Assembly: GCA_044238435.1 (NCBI GenBank)
Contig: JBIIDH010000001.1
Coordinates: 29,117-93,116 of the forward strand
Direction of reading: 5' to 3'
DNA from: VFMC01 sp044238435
Lineage (GTDB): Bacteria; Actinomycetota; Acidimicrobiia; Acidimicrobiales; Ilumatobacteraceae
DNA length: 64,000 nucleotides
Shown here: positions 14,732-23,091 of the stretch, piece after piece
How the letters are laid out: each line of letters begins with the position of its first letter
Position numbering within the stretch: position 1 is the stretch's first letter
Notes under the pieces: generated by a model
What the model was told of the DNA's origin: nothing
Databases searched by the model: none
What the model saw: only the letters and a program-made list of their open reading frames with translations
Made by a program: the position numbers and the translations under genes

Positions 14732-15601
14732 ATGAGCGCCGAGTTCGACGTGTGTGTGGTGGGCAGCAGCAACCTCGACCTGGTGGCCACGGCAGCGGTG
14801 CTACCGGCCCCGGGCGAGACGGTGATGGGTCGCGACTACCACGAGCACCCGGGTGGCAAGGGCCTGAACCAGGCGGTGGCGGCCGCACGTGCCGGCGCGT
14901 CGACCTGCTTCGTCTCGGCGCTCGGCGACGACACCGCAGCCGATGTGCTGCGCGGCGTGATGGATGCCGACGGCATCGAACGCTCGCGGGTGCGCACCGT
15001 CGAGGGAGTGGCGACGGGCCGGGCTCTCATCGGGGTGGCCGACAGCGGTGAGAACTCGATCATCGTCGTGTCGGGCGCCAACCGGTCGGTGGTTGCCGAC
15101 GACATCCCGTCGGCTGCGGTGGTGCTGTCGCAGCTGGAGGTGCCGCTTCCCACCATCATCGCTGCCTTCCGCTCGGCACGCGAGATGGGTGCCGTCACGG
15201 TGCTGAACCCGGCGCCGGCCCAGGTACTCGATGCCGAACTCCTCGGGCTCTGCGACATCGTGGTGCCCAACGAGCACGAGGTCGAACTGCTCGGCGGCAT
15301 CGATGCGGTGCTGGCCGCCGGGGCGGGCACCGTGGTGGTCACCCTCGGTGCCGAGGGCGCGATGGTGCACGACCGCAACGGTCGCACTGCCGTGGCACCG
15401 TTCGCTGTCCGGCCGGTCGACACCACCGGTGCGGGCGACACGTTCTGCGGGGCGCTGTGCGCCCGGCTCGCCGCCGGCGACAGCCGGGCCGATGCACTGC
15501 GTTACGCCTCGGCAGCCGCTGCGCTGAGCACCACTACGGCCGGTGCCGTGCCGTCGATCCCGCGGCGGGCCGACGTGGAGGCGTTCATCGCCGCAGGGTG
15601 A
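14732..15601 (+). CDS. rbsK: Ribokinase (PfkB family)
   Basis: A 289-residue PfkB-family sugar kinase. Seen motifs: N-terminal VVGSSNLDLVATA, the substrate loop HPGGKGLNQAVAAARAG (the G-G-K-G-x-N-Q-A signature of ribokinases), and the C-terminal nucleotide/anion-hole motif DTTGAGDTFCGAL with the catalytic Asp. The G-K-N-Q pattern is closer to ribokinase than to fructokinase or adenosine kinase. It probably phosphorylates ribose for entry into the pentose phosphate pathway; transketolase and transaldolase lie 35 kb away. It ends overlapping the convergent prmA by 17 bases. Confidence 0.85.
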   Translation: MSAEFDVCVVGSSNLDLVATAAVLPAPGETVMGRDYHEHPGGKGLNQAVAAARAGASTCFVSALGDDTAADVLRGVMDADGIERSRVRTVEGVATGRALIGVADSGENSIIVVSGANRSVVADDIPSAAVVLSQLEVPLPTIIAAFRSAREMGAVTVLNPAPAQVLDAELLGLCDIVVPNEHEVELLGGIDAVLAAGAGTVVVTLGAEGAMVHDRNGRTAVAPFAVRPVDTTGAGDTFCGALCARLAAGDSRADALRYASAAAALSTTTAGAVPSIPRRADVEAFIAAG

Positions 15602-16409
15602 CCGCGGCCCAGCCGTCGAGCACGTCGACCGCCACCACCTGCGCCGGTGAGAGGGCTGCGACGACGTGGTCGTACCGGCCGTCGAGCACGCCGCTGATGA
15701 CGAGGGCGCCGCGGGCAGCCAGTACCCGGAGCAGGTCGTCGGCCAACTCCACCAGCGTCGGGGCGAGAATGTTCGCCACCACGATGTCGTAGCTGCCCTC
15801 CACCTCGGCCAGCGGTGTGGTCGACACCTGTACCCGGTCGTCGACACCGTTGCGGACGGCGTTGTCGAGCGTGGTGGGCACGGCGGCCGGCGCGATGTCG
15901 ATGCCTACTGCGCTGGCGGCGCCGAACAGCACAGCGCCGATGGCGAGCACACCCGAGCCGCAGCCCACGTCGAGCAGTGTCGCCTCCGTCCGGTCGGCCA
16001 ACACGCGGCGCACGGCCAGCATCGACAGCCGCGTGGTGGGATGGTCGCCGAGGCCGAACGTGGCGCCTGGCTCGATGTGCACCACGGTGGTGCCGGGGTC
16101 GACGCCCTCCGGCATCGGCACCCACGCCGGGCACACGACCAGGTCGTCGTCGGCCCACACCGGCGCGGCGAACTCGCGCCAGGTGTCGGCCACCGCTTCG
16201 TCGACCGTCTCCCAGCGCCACTGCCAGCCGGGTGGGAACGCATCGATCGCATCGGCGGCCGCGGCGGTGTCGTCGCCGAGCGAGGTCCACAGTTCCACCA
16301 CGCCGTCGGCGGTGGTGCGCTCCTCCACCGCCACCACCCCGAGCGACCACAGGTGATCGGCGGCGATCTCGACCTCGTCGGGCGGTGCCGTCAGCACCAG
16401 GACGAGCAT
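15585..16409 (-). CDS. prmA: Ribosomal protein L11 methyltransferase-like PrmA
   Basis: A 274-residue SAM-dependent methyltransferase of the PrmA family, which methylates ribosomal protein L11. The substrate-proximal sequence EPGATFGLGDHPTTRLSML contains the typical F-G-x-G-x-H-x-T-T signature, the SAM site is LLDVGCGSGVLAIGA, and the catalytic motif is VVANILAPTLVELA. The N-terminal L11-recognition domain (1-90) is divergent and short. The ATG shares its A with the TGA of the carbonic-anhydrase-like gene upstream (TGATG), so the pair is coupled; longer in-frame readings would run through that gene. Confidence 0.85.
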   Translation of the reverse strand: MLVLVLTAPPDEVEIAADHLWSLGVVAVEERTTADGVVELWTSLGDDTAAAADAIDAFPPGWQWRWETVDEAVADTWREFAAPVWADDDLVVCPAWVPMPEGVDPGTTVVHIEPGATFGLGDHPTTRLSMLAVRRVLADRTEATLLDVGCGSGVLAIGAVLFGAASAVGIDIAPAAVPTTLDNAVRNGVDDRVQVSTTPLAEVEGSYDIVVANILAPTLVELADDLLRVLAARGALVISGVLDGRYDHVVAALSPAQVVAVDVLDGWAAVTLRR

Positions 16410-16927
16410 CAGTCGATCCGGCGCAGCGTGTCGCGATAACGGCGCGACTTGTCGAGGTAGCTGGCCACACCCATCTCGATGTCGGCGGCGCGCGCCCGGC
16501 CTTCTTTGATGACCGCTGGCACGCCGACGGCGATGGCACCGGTGGGCACCTCGAGGCCGTTCAGCAGCACGGCGTTCGCCGCCACGATGGCGCCGGTGTG
16601 CACCACCACTCGGTGCAGCACGATGGAGCCGTTGCCCACCAGTACACCCGATTCGATGGTGCACCCCTCGAGGTGCACGATGTGGCCGACCACGCAGTCG
16701 TCGCCCACCACGGTGGGAAACATCGGTGTGGTGTGCAGCACCGAGTTGTCCTGGATGGAGGTACGTGCGCCGATGCTGATGTATCCGTCGTCGCCGCGCA
16801 GCACGGCCCCGGGCCACACCGAACTCTGGGCGCCGATGGTGACCGAGCCGATGATGACGGCGTCGGGATGGATGAATGCATCGGGGTGGATGTCGGGAAC
16901 CTGGTCGCCGAGCGCGTAGATGGGCAC
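16409..16927 (-). CDS. Gamma-carbonic-anhydrase-like hexapeptide protein
   Basis: A 172-residue left-handed beta-helix protein with hexapeptide repeats (DAVIIGSVTIGAQSSVWPGA, SIQDNSVLHT, GVLVGNGSIVLHRVVVHT). The three metal-binding histidines of gamma-carbonic anhydrases are recognisable in NSVLH, VVGH and IVHLEGC. Relatives include YrdA, PaaY and CaiE; some are carbonic anhydrases and some are thioesterases, so activity is uncertain. TACGGT six bases before the GTG at 16927 fixes the start and gives a leaderless mRNA that continues into prmA. It diverges from the repeat-protein gene, with 67 bases between starts. Confidence 0.85.
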   Translation of the reverse strand: MPIYALGDQVPDIHPDAFIHPDAVIIGSVTIGAQSSVWPGAVLRGDDGYISIGARTSIQDNSVLHTTPMFPTVVGDDCVVGHIVHLEGCTIESGVLVGNGSIVLHRVVVHTGAIVAANAVLLNGLEVPTGAIAVGVPAVIKEGRARAADIEMGVASYLDKSRRYRDTLRRID

Positions 16928-16994
16928 GCGGCAACCGTATCGACGCGACTGCGGGCGTGCAGAACCGGTGCACGGCCGGGTACCGTGGGCGACC

Positions 16995-18533
16995 ATGTCC
17001 CGACGGATCGACATCGAACTCACCAGCGCGCGCCCCGACGGCTCGTGGACCTGGCGCGCCGCAGGCGCGCGCGAGCCCCGCGGGGTGGTCGACGGCGCCC
17101 TCGTGCCCGACGGCGCCAAGACGGGCCAGGTGTTCAAGGCCGAGGCCGAGGTCGAGCTCGACGGGCTCACCATCGTCTCCGTTGCGGGCACGAAGGGCAG
17201 CACGCCGCGGTCGGGTCTGCTCGAGCTGATCCCCAGCGACAAGCCGTTCGAGGCCGTCACCCAGCAGCTCGCACGTCGCGAGCGCAGCGACCGTGGCGAT
17301 CGCGGCGACCGTCCTCGTCGCGACCGTCCCCGCGGCGACCGCCCCGAGGGCGACCGTGCCCGTGGCGACCGTCCCCGTGGCGACCGCCCCGAGGGCGACC
17401 GTGCCCGTGGCGACCGGCCGCGCGGCGATCGTCCGGCAGGCGACCGTCCCCGCGGCGACCGCCCCGCAGGCCAGGGCGACCGCCCTGCCCGCAAGCCACG
17501 CCCGTCGTTCACTCCCCCGCCCGAGTTGCCACAGCGCCCGAAGGCCAAGCGCCTCAAGCCGGGTCGCACCCATCGCAACGCCGTGCTCGCCGATCTGCCC
17601 GAGGCGCAGCGCCCCGTCGCCGAGCGTGCGCTGCAGGGCGGTATCCCCGCCGTGCGCCAGGCCATCAACGAGCAGAACACCCGCTTGCGCGCCGAGGGCC
17701 TCGACGAGGTACCGGCAGCCGGACTGCTGTCGATGGCCGAACAGTTGCTGCCGAAGCTCCGCGTCGCCGAATGGCTCGACCGTGCCGACGCAGCCAAGGC
17801 GGTCATCGACGATCTCGATCTTCGCGATCTGCGCAGCGTCGTGGCAGCGGGCGACGACCCGGCCGTGGCACGCGACGAATCGACCCGCGCCATCGCCGCC
17901 GAGTTGAAGCAGGCGCTCGCTGCTAAGCAGGAGAAGGAACTCCGGTTGTGGCTCGACGACATCGATGCCGCCATCGGCGTCGGTCGTGTGGTGCGTGCGC
18001 TGAAACTGTCGTCGCAGCCGCCGAAGGCCGGCATCCCCTTCCCCGCCGACCTGGCTAAGCGCCTGGCCGACGCGGCCACTGCGTCGCTCACCGCCGATTC
18101 GGCGAGCGAGCGCTGGGTCGCGTTGCTCGAGGCGGCAGCGTTCTCACCGGTGCGCGCTCAGGTGGCCCCCACCGCCCGACCCGAGCAGCCCTCTGCCGAG
18201 TTGAGCAGCACGGTGAAGCGCCTTGGCCCCTTGCTGCCACAGGTGGCGGCACTGTTCGGCATCGAGGTCGCCGAAGGTGCTGCTGCTCCCAAGCCGCTGC
18301 GCCCCACGCGTCCGGCCGCGCCCGCCAAGAAGGCGGCGCCGCCGAAAGCAGCGCCCGCCAAGGCCGCCCCCGCTGCCGAACCCCCCACTGCCGAACCCGT
18401 GGCTGAGCCCGCGGCCGAAGCACCCGCAGCCGACGAATCCAGCGACACCGCTCCGGCCGCAGCCGACGAGTCGGTGGCCGCAGCGCCTGCTGCAGCCGAC
18501 GACGCTGCTGCTGGCGACGCCACCGACGCCTGA
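16995..18533 (+). CDS. RGDRP-repeat protein of unknown function
   Basis: A 512-residue soluble protein. Residues 1-75 form a compact strand-rich domain (GSWTWRAAGAREPRG, VFKAEAEVELDGLTIVSV), somewhat like a small OB/TRAM fold. Residues about 96-162 are an Arg/Gly/Asp/Pro repeat of the type RGDRPRGDRPEGDRA, which is probably disordered and could bind nucleic acid. Residues about 170-410 are helical and acidic-basic mixed (LDRADAAKAVIDDLDLRDLRS). The tail is rich in Ala, Pro, Lys and then Ala/Glu/Asp. The ATG at 16995 follows TACCGT by eight bases. I do not recognise the family; an RNA-binding role is a guess from the basic repeat. Confidence 0.7.
   Translation: MSRRIDIELTSARPDGSWTWRAAGAREPRGVVDGALVPDGAKTGQVFKAEAEVELDGLTIVSVAGTKGSTPRSGLLELIPSDKPFEAVTQQLARRERSDRGDRGDRPRRDRPRGDRPEGDRARGDRPRGDRPEGDRARGDRPRGDRPAGDRPRGDRPAGQGDRPARKPRPSFTPPPELPQRPKAKRLKPGRTHRNAVLADLPEAQRPVAERALQGGIPAVRQAINEQNTRLRAEGLDEVPAAGLLSMAEQLLPKLRVAEWLDRADAAKAVIDDLDLRDLRSVVAAGDDPAVARDESTRAIAAELKQALAAKQEKELRLWLDDIDAAIGVGRVVRALKLSSQPPKAGIPFPADLAKRLADAATASLTADSASERWVALLEAAAFSPVRAQVAPTARPEQPSAELSSTVKRLGPLLPQVAALFGIEVAEGAAAPKPLRPTRPAAPAKKAAPPKAAPAKAAPAAEPPTAEPVAEPAAEAPAADESSDTAPAAADESVAAAPAAADDAAAGDATDA
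17281..17480 (+). repeat. Tandem repeats encoding (R/E/A)GDRP units
   Basis: About 200 bases of in-frame repeats with a 15-base period based on GGCGACCGTCCCCGT, with a longer about 60-base unit repeated inside. Third positions vary but the frame is kept, as expected for selected or slipping protein-coding repeats. Confidence 0.8.
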
Positions 18534-18543
18534 GTCGGGTGCC

Positions 18544-18560
18544 GCTCGGCTCAGCCGAGC
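18544..18560. terminator. Bidirectional hairpin between convergent genes
   Basis: GCTCGGC and GCCGAGC form a 7-bp stem with a TCA loop that is the stop codon of the GNAT gene (18551-18553). It lies in the 17-base gap between the convergent RGDRP and GNAT genes, with no T-run. Confidence 0.4.
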
Positions 18561-19009
18561 CGTTTCGACACGGTGATCAGCCGAGCGGTCAGGCCCGACC
18601 GTTCGAACAGGTTCTTCGTCTCGCGGTCGCCCGGTAGGGCAACGGCTTCGATGGTGGCGCCACCGGCGGCGACTGTCGCCTCGATGGCCGCCGCCAGCAT
18701 CTCGTCGCCGAGGCCCAGTTCGCGGGCACCCGGCACCACGTACACCTGGCGCACCTCACCGGTGCCACCCGGATACGCCGGCAACCGGAGTTCGAGCACG
18801 CCGAGCACGACCTCGTCGATGGTGGCCACCCATACCGCTCGCCCCGGTTCGGCGAGCGCGGCATCCCACTCGCCCACCGCTGGACGATCGGCCAGCAGGG
18901 CGGCGCCGCCACGAGACTCGGTGATGGCCTCACGCGCCTCGTGCTCGAGCGCGGCGAGCGCCTCGGTATCGGCTGCCGTGGCGCGCCGCACGGCGAGCGT
19001 GGGGCTCAT
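18551..19009 (-). CDS. GNAT-family N-acetyltransferase
   Basis: A 152-residue single-domain GNAT. The acetyl-CoA-binding region is QVYVVPGARELGLGDEMLAAA, where the usual R/Q-x-x-G-x-G/A loop is rendered as A-R-E-L-G-L-G-D. Other motifs: N-terminal AVRRATAADTEALAALEHEA, the strand VWVATIDEVVLGVLEL, and the C-terminal FERSGLTARLITVSKRL. Acceptor substrate unknown. Its ATG overlaps the previous gene's stop (ATGA), so it is the third gene of an operon beginning with the DUF4193 gene. Confidence 0.82.
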   Translation of the reverse strand: MSPTLAVRRATAADTEALAALEHEAREAITESRGGAALLADRPAVGEWDAALAEPGRAVWVATIDEVVLGVLELRLPAYPGGTGEVRQVYVVPGARELGLGDEMLAAAIEATVAAGGATIEAVALPGDRETKNLFERSGLTARLITVSKRLG

Positions 19010-19515
19010 GCGCCCTGCAGGACGTCGATCTTGGCGAGGATGGTGCGCCGCCCTCGGTTGGCCACCTCGAACCGGCGGATCTGCTCGATCTCGTCGGGGG
19101 TCAGCGTGGCCAGCCGTTGCACCACGTTCACCGCAGGCAGGCTCTCGTAGGCCGGAATGGCCAGCGAGTCGGCACCAGGCACCGCGGCGCTGGCAGCAGG
19201 TGCTGCAGCGTCGGACCCAGCGGGTGCTGCGGCCGTGGCGGGCGCCGGTGCCGCCTCGTGCGCCACGGCGTCGACCACTGCAGCCGAGGCGGGCGGGCGA
19301 CGCGCCGCGAGGCGCTTGTCGACTTCGCGCCGCCCCTGCTGCACGGCCATCTGGCCGATGAACCGGGCCAACATGACACGGTTCTCCACCACCTGGCGGC
19401 CCTGCCGGGTGTAGGCCGGCAGTTGCTCCTTCAACGCCGTGTACATCCCGATGGGTGCGTACACCGCGAGATCGAGCAGGCGCTCGATCGGGGGGCGTTC
19501 GGGCTCGGGCGGCAT
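19006..19515 (-). CDS. Actinobacterial helical protein of unknown function
   Basis: A 169-residue protein. The N-terminal half is helical and partly basic (LLDLAVYAPIGMYTALKEQL, ENRVMLARFIGQMAVQQGRR). The middle, about residues 77-115, is an Ala/Pro-rich linker. The C-terminal 45 residues (RLATLTPDEIEQIRRFEVAN, GRRTILAKIDVL) look like a small conserved helical domain seen next to DUF4193 genes in other actinobacteria. No enzyme motif or membrane segment is seen. It starts five bases after the DUF4193 gene and overlaps the GNAT gene by ATGA. Confidence 0.65.
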   Translation of the reverse strand: MPPEPERPPIERLLDLAVYAPIGMYTALKEQLPAYTRQGRQVVENRVMLARFIGQMAVQQGRREVDKRLAARRPPASAAVVDAVAHEAAPAPATAAAPAGSDAAAPAASAAVPGADSLAIPAYESLPAVNVVQRLATLTPDEIEQIRRFEVANRGRRTILAKIDVLQGA

Positions 19516-19520
19516 GTCGC

Positions 19521-20015
19521 TCAGGTGAACAGCGGGCAGTCGTCGTCGCCGACGGGGCAGTTGGGGGCGGTCTGGCGAACGAGCAGGAAGCAGTTCGAGC
19601 AGAGCGTCTCGTCGGCACGTTTGGGCTGCAGGCGGTCGGACTGCTCGGAGCGGTCTTCGGGCTCCTCGTCGTCCTCGTTGCCCTCGTCGTCGGAGGCGAC
19701 GAGTCGGTCCTTGAGAATGGTGTCGAGATCGGCTTCGACGTCGTCGGGGGTGATGAGGTCGTCGTCGTCGTCGTCCTCGTCACCGCTCAGCGAACGACGA
19801 ACGGGACCGGTGGTGGCGGCCTCCTCCTCGGTCTCCTCGGCGTCTTCGAACTCGTCGGCCAGGCCCCCGAACTCGTCGTCCTCGTCGGCCAGCGCATCTT
19901 CGTCGAGGTCTTCGACGTCGATCTCCTCGTCGTCGAGTTCGTCGACGAGCTCGACCTCCTCGTCGATCTCCTCGATGTCGTCGGGCTCCATGACCTCATC
20001 GTCGTCGGCTGCCAT
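19521..20015 (-). CDS. DUF4193-family acidic protein
   Basis: A 164-residue, extremely acidic protein. Residues 1-120 are mainly Asp and Glu with few hydrophobic residues and are probably disordered. The C-terminus has a conserved small cysteine motif, LCSNCFLLVRQTA, plus CPVGDDDCPLF. This is the DUF4193 layout, restricted to actinobacteria, function unknown; four cysteines could bind zinc. The start is set by AAAGGGG (20027-20021), five bases upstream; an in-frame ATG at 20096 would lie upstream of the probable promoter (TATCAT, 20055-20050). Confidence 0.75.
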   Translation of the reverse strand: MAADDDEVMEPDDIEEIDEEVELVDELDDEEIDVEDLDEDALADEDDEFGGLADEFEDAEETEEEAATTGPVRRSLSGDEDDDDDDLITPDDVEADLDTILKDRLVASDDEGNEDDEEPEDRSEQSDRLQPKRADETLCSNCFLLVRQTAPNCPVGDDDCPLFT

Positions 20016-20049
20016 CTCGACCCCTTTCGAACGAGCGTGTGGGCCGCGG

Positions 20050-20100
20050 ATGATACGAGCGTCCCGCGACCGGGGGCGTGATCGTACCTGTGACACAGGT
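20050..20100 (-). promoter_or_regulatory. DUF4193 promoter with an upstream palindrome
   Basis: On the minus strand, TATCAT (20055-20050) is a good -10 for a short leader with a Shine-Dalgarno sequence. The perfect dyad ACCTGT-GAC-ACAGGT (20086-20100) is centred about 40 bases upstream of it, a place where an activator could bind. The remaining gap to 20169 shows nothing else. Confidence 0.4.
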
Positions 20101-20169
20101 CACTTGGAACGTTTCAGCCCCGCGAACAGGTCGAATGTCGGGCCCTGCGGACCGAACGGACCCGCCGCG

Positions 20170-21765
20170 TCAACTACCGCGGCGCTGTTCCGCTCGGCGC
20201 TCGGCCTCGAGCCGCTCGAGCTCAGGGGCGGCGACGGTGATGTGCGTCATCGCATCAGCGACGGCATGGTGCCCGGCCTGCTCGGCGATGAGGCGATGCA
20301 TCTCGAGCGCCACCCGGCGGTACGAGGGGTGGCCCTGGGGCGACGAGCGCAGTTCGAGCATGTGGATGGCCTCGCGGGCGTTGAACTGCATCGAGTACCG
20401 GATGCGGTACGCCATCGAGACTGCGTAGCTGGCCTGTTCGGGGAACTCGTCCTTCAACGCGTCGTACAGCGCCGCCGAGCGCGCCATGGCGTCGTCGAAC
20501 ACATCGGCCATGCCGGCCTCGTCGATCAGTTCCGGCCGCACGTAGCCGTGGTTCGGCGTGAGCCGCTGCCACTCGACGGTGAGCATGCGATGGCGCTGCA
20601 GGTCGCGGAAGGCGCCGTAGTCGGTGAGCACGTCGAAGCGGTAGTCGACGCGCTCGAAGGCCCGGCCCGGCTTGTGGCGACGGTTCTCGCGTTCGCCCAC
20701 GTAGGCACGCATCAGCGCCAGGCGTTCCGTCGCCCCCATCCGCTGCACCCGCTCGAGCACCTGGTGCTCGGGCAGATTGGTGTGCGGATAGCAGATGGCG
20801 GCCAGCATCTTGTCCTCGGCCTCGGGGTCGAAGTCGACGAGTTCGACGAACTCGGCCCGGTCCACCGGTGTCTCGCCGAACAGCGAGTCGACGAGCTCAC
20901 CCGTACGGGTGCGGGTGGAGGTGAGGTAGTCGCTCCAGCGCCCACCGCGGTCGGCCAGGTCGACGCGGCGCAGGAAGCTGGGGATCACCTTGCGCAACTC
21001 GGCCAGCATCAGATCGGCGTAGTGGCGGGCCTCGGGCAACGGGTGCGAGCGCATGCGCAGCAGCAGCTGCTCGAATCCCTGACCCGAGCCGTAGATGCCG
21101 ACGTTCGACAGCGACGACGCCGGCAGCACACCGCGCACGGCATCGAGCGCCTTGGCCCGGGTGGCCTGGCGGAAGACGAAGTCGGAGTCGTTGCCCTGGG
21201 GGATGCTGGCCCGCACGTGGTCGGTGACCTTGGTGAGCAGCAGGCTGTAGGCGTCGAACATGCGGTCCATGTCGCCCACGTAGCGCGTGCCGAACCGGCT
21301 CGACAGCAGTGCCGGGTCGCGGAAGTACCGGTAGCGGCCACCCAGGCGTGCGTCGTAGGCGATGTACCGGGTGCTCTGCTCGAGGTAGCTCATCAGCCGG
21401 CCCCACTCGAGCACTTTGGTGAGCACGTTCGAGGCCTGCTCACAGGCCAGGTGCACACCGCCGAGCTGGGCGACCGAGTCGTCGCCGTACTCGAAGAACA
21501 CCTTCTCGTACAGTTCCTCGGCCCGTTCCAGGCCCATCGTGGCATCGACGGACTGGTCGCCGCTGATGTCGAGGTCGCCGACGAACTCGTCGAGGAAGAG
21601 CCGTCGCAGGCTCTTCGGGCTGCGGCTGTAGCGGGCGAACAGCGCGCCCTTCACCACCTCGGGCAGGTTCACCAGTGCGAACACCGGGCCGTCGAGGTTG
21701 GTGAAGTAGCGACGCAGGATGTCGGCTTCGCCAGGGGTGAACGCTTCGGGGACGTAGACCGTCAC
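20170..21765 (-). CDS. Double-domain ThyX-like flavin-dependent thymidylate synthase
   Basis: A 531-residue protein, more than twice the length of classical ThyX, made of two tandem Thy1-like domains. The N-half has SYLEQSTRYI (126-135), equivalent to the S-x-N-E-x-S-x-R-Y end of the ThyX motif but with GR in place of RHR. The C-half has RHR (391-393) followed by MLTVEWQR, without the Ser-Glu-Ser part, and a good C-terminal N-x-R-E helix (FNAREAIHMLELRSSP). The canonical motif is thus divided between the halves. It could synthesise dTMP from dUMP with FAD and methylene-folate, or be a paralogue with another role. TAGAGT eight bases before the GTG fixes the start. Confidence 0.7.
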   Translation of the reverse strand: MTVYVPEAFTPGEADILRRYFTNLDGPVFALVNLPEVVKGALFARYSRSPKSLRRLFLDEFVGDLDISGDQSVDATMGLERAEELYEKVFFEYGDDSVAQLGGVHLACEQASNVLTKVLEWGRLMSYLEQSTRYIAYDARLGGRYRYFRDPALLSSRFGTRYVGDMDRMFDAYSLLLTKVTDHVRASIPQGNDSDFVFRQATRAKALDAVRGVLPASSLSNVGIYGSGQGFEQLLLRMRSHPLPEARHYADLMLAELRKVIPSFLRRVDLADRGGRWSDYLTSTRTRTGELVDSLFGETPVDRAEFVELVDFDPEAEDKMLAAICYPHTNLPEHQVLERVQRMGATERLALMRAYVGERENRRHKPGRAFERVDYRFDVLTDYGAFRDLQRHRMLTVEWQRLTPNHGYVRPELIDEAGMADVFDDAMARSAALYDALKDEFPEQASYAVSMAYRIRYSMQFNAREAIHMLELRSSPQGHPSYRRVALEMHRLIAEQAGHHAVADAMTHITVAAPELERLEAERRAEQRRGS

Positions 21766-21828
21766 AACGTCGAACTCTAGGCGGCGCGGCGACGAATCCC
21801 CGGGATAGGAGTCGTCTCACCGACCAGG

Positions 21829-23064
21829 TCAGAGCACCGACACACCGGTCGGCCGCATCGCGAACTCGCGATCGACCTGTTCGCGCAGTGCAGCCGAGCA
21901 CCACAGGTCGACGACGGTCATGGCCATGGCCTTGGCCCCGTCGATCACGGCGCGGTCGCCCGATTCGCCACCGGCGAATGCTGCGAACTCGAGCGTGTGG
22001 ATGGGCACTCCGGCGTCGGCCACCTGGATCATCGGGTGGATCGACGGCACCAGGTAGCTGATGTTGCCCATGTCGGTGGAGCCGACCACGGCCTTGCCCA
22101 CCGCACGGGGATCGACCACGCTGCGGCCGATGCGATCGGCGTTGGCCACGTAGGCAGCGACGATCGGGCCGTTGTCGATCATGTCGGCGTAGGGGTCGCC
22201 CTCCCACGCGGCGGTGCACCCGCACCCGGTGGCGGCCGCCGATGCCTCGAGCGCGGTGCGCACGCGCTGCTTCAGCGGCTGCAGCGAGGCGATGGTGGGC
22301 GACCTGACCATCCACAGCATCTCGGTCTCGGCAGGGACGATGTTGGCCACATCGCCCGCCCGGGTGAACACCCCGTGGATGCGCTCGGTGGGCAGGATGT
22401 GCTGGCGCAGCGCGGCCACGTTCATGTAGCCGAGCACGGCGGCGTCGAGCGCGTTGCGGCCCTCGTGCGGGGCAGCGGCGGCGTGTGCAGCACGGCCGTG
22501 GTACTGCACCCGCATCTGCTCGATCGCGATGCAGTCCATCCGCACCAGGTCGGCATCGGCGGGGTGCACCATCATCGCTGCAGTGAGCCCCTCGAACGCG
22601 CCCTTGCGGGCCATGCGGATCTTGCCGCCACCTCCCTCCTCGGCGGGTGTGCCCATGATGCGCACCCGACCTCCGGCCTCGTCGGCCAGAGCCGCTGCCG
22701 CCAAGCCGGCACCCAGGCCCGCGGCAGCGATGACGTTGTGCCCACAGGCGTGGCCCACCCCGGGCAGGGCGTCGTACTCGCACAGCACGGCGATCTCGGG
22801 GCCCTCGCTGCCGGCGCGGGCCTCGAACGCGGTGTCGACCCCGTAGGCGTGGCGCGTGGCGGTGCGGCCGGTGTCGTCGAGCACCTGGGTGAGCAGGTCG
22901 TGGGCGAACACCTCCTGGTAGTTCAGTTCCGGGTGGGCGTGGATCTGCCGGCTCGTGTCGACCAGCCGATCGGCGAGGCGGTCGACCTCGGCGCAGACGC
23001 GTTGCTTGAGCGATTCGATCCAGCCAGGCTGGTCCCGACCAGTTCCGATTGGGGCAGTGTCCAT
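21829..23064 (-). CDS. M20-family amidohydrolase
   Basis: A 411-residue metal-dependent peptidase/amidohydrolase of the AbgB/indoleacetyl-amino-acid hydrolase branch. Metal-site motifs are GVGHACGHN, GTPAEEGGGGK and the C-terminal IHTLEFA; QIHAHPELNYQE is the usual N-terminal signature. No signal peptide, so it acts in the cytoplasm, probably on N-acyl or p-aminobenzoyl-glutamate-like amides; the exact substrate cannot be told. TACCGT seven bases before the ATG indicates a leaderless mRNA. It is followed by the ThyX-like gene 63 bases later, which has its own promoter. Confidence 0.88.
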   Translation of the reverse strand: MDTAPIGTGRDQPGWIESLKQRVCAEVDRLADRLVDTSRQIHAHPELNYQEVFAHDLLTQVLDDTGRTATRHAYGVDTAFEARAGSEGPEIAVLCEYDALPGVGHACGHNVIAAAGLGAGLAAAALADEAGGRVRIMGTPAEEGGGGKIRMARKGAFEGLTAAMMVHPADADLVRMDCIAIEQMRVQYHGRAAHAAAAPHEGRNALDAAVLGYMNVAALRQHILPTERIHGVFTRAGDVANIVPAETEMLWMVRSPTIASLQPLKQRVRTALEASAAATGCGCTAAWEGDPYADMIDNGPIVAAYVANADRIGRSVVDPRAVGKAVVGSTDMGNISYLVPSIHPMIQVADAGVPIHTLEFAAFAGGESGDRAVIDGAKAMAMTVVDLWCSAALREQVDREFAMRPTGVSVL

Positions 23065-23091
23065 GGCCGAGACGGTACCGCGGCCGGGCGG

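Noticed and set aside
17281..17480. CRISPR or intergenic repeat
   Set aside because: The repeat is in frame inside a gene and encodes RGDRP-type units with drifting third codon positions.
19117..21780. A plus-strand open frame of 887 codons opposite DUF4193 and the ThyX-like gene
   Set aside because: Contains a long Ser run that mirrors the acidic codons of DUF4193; no start signal or domain.
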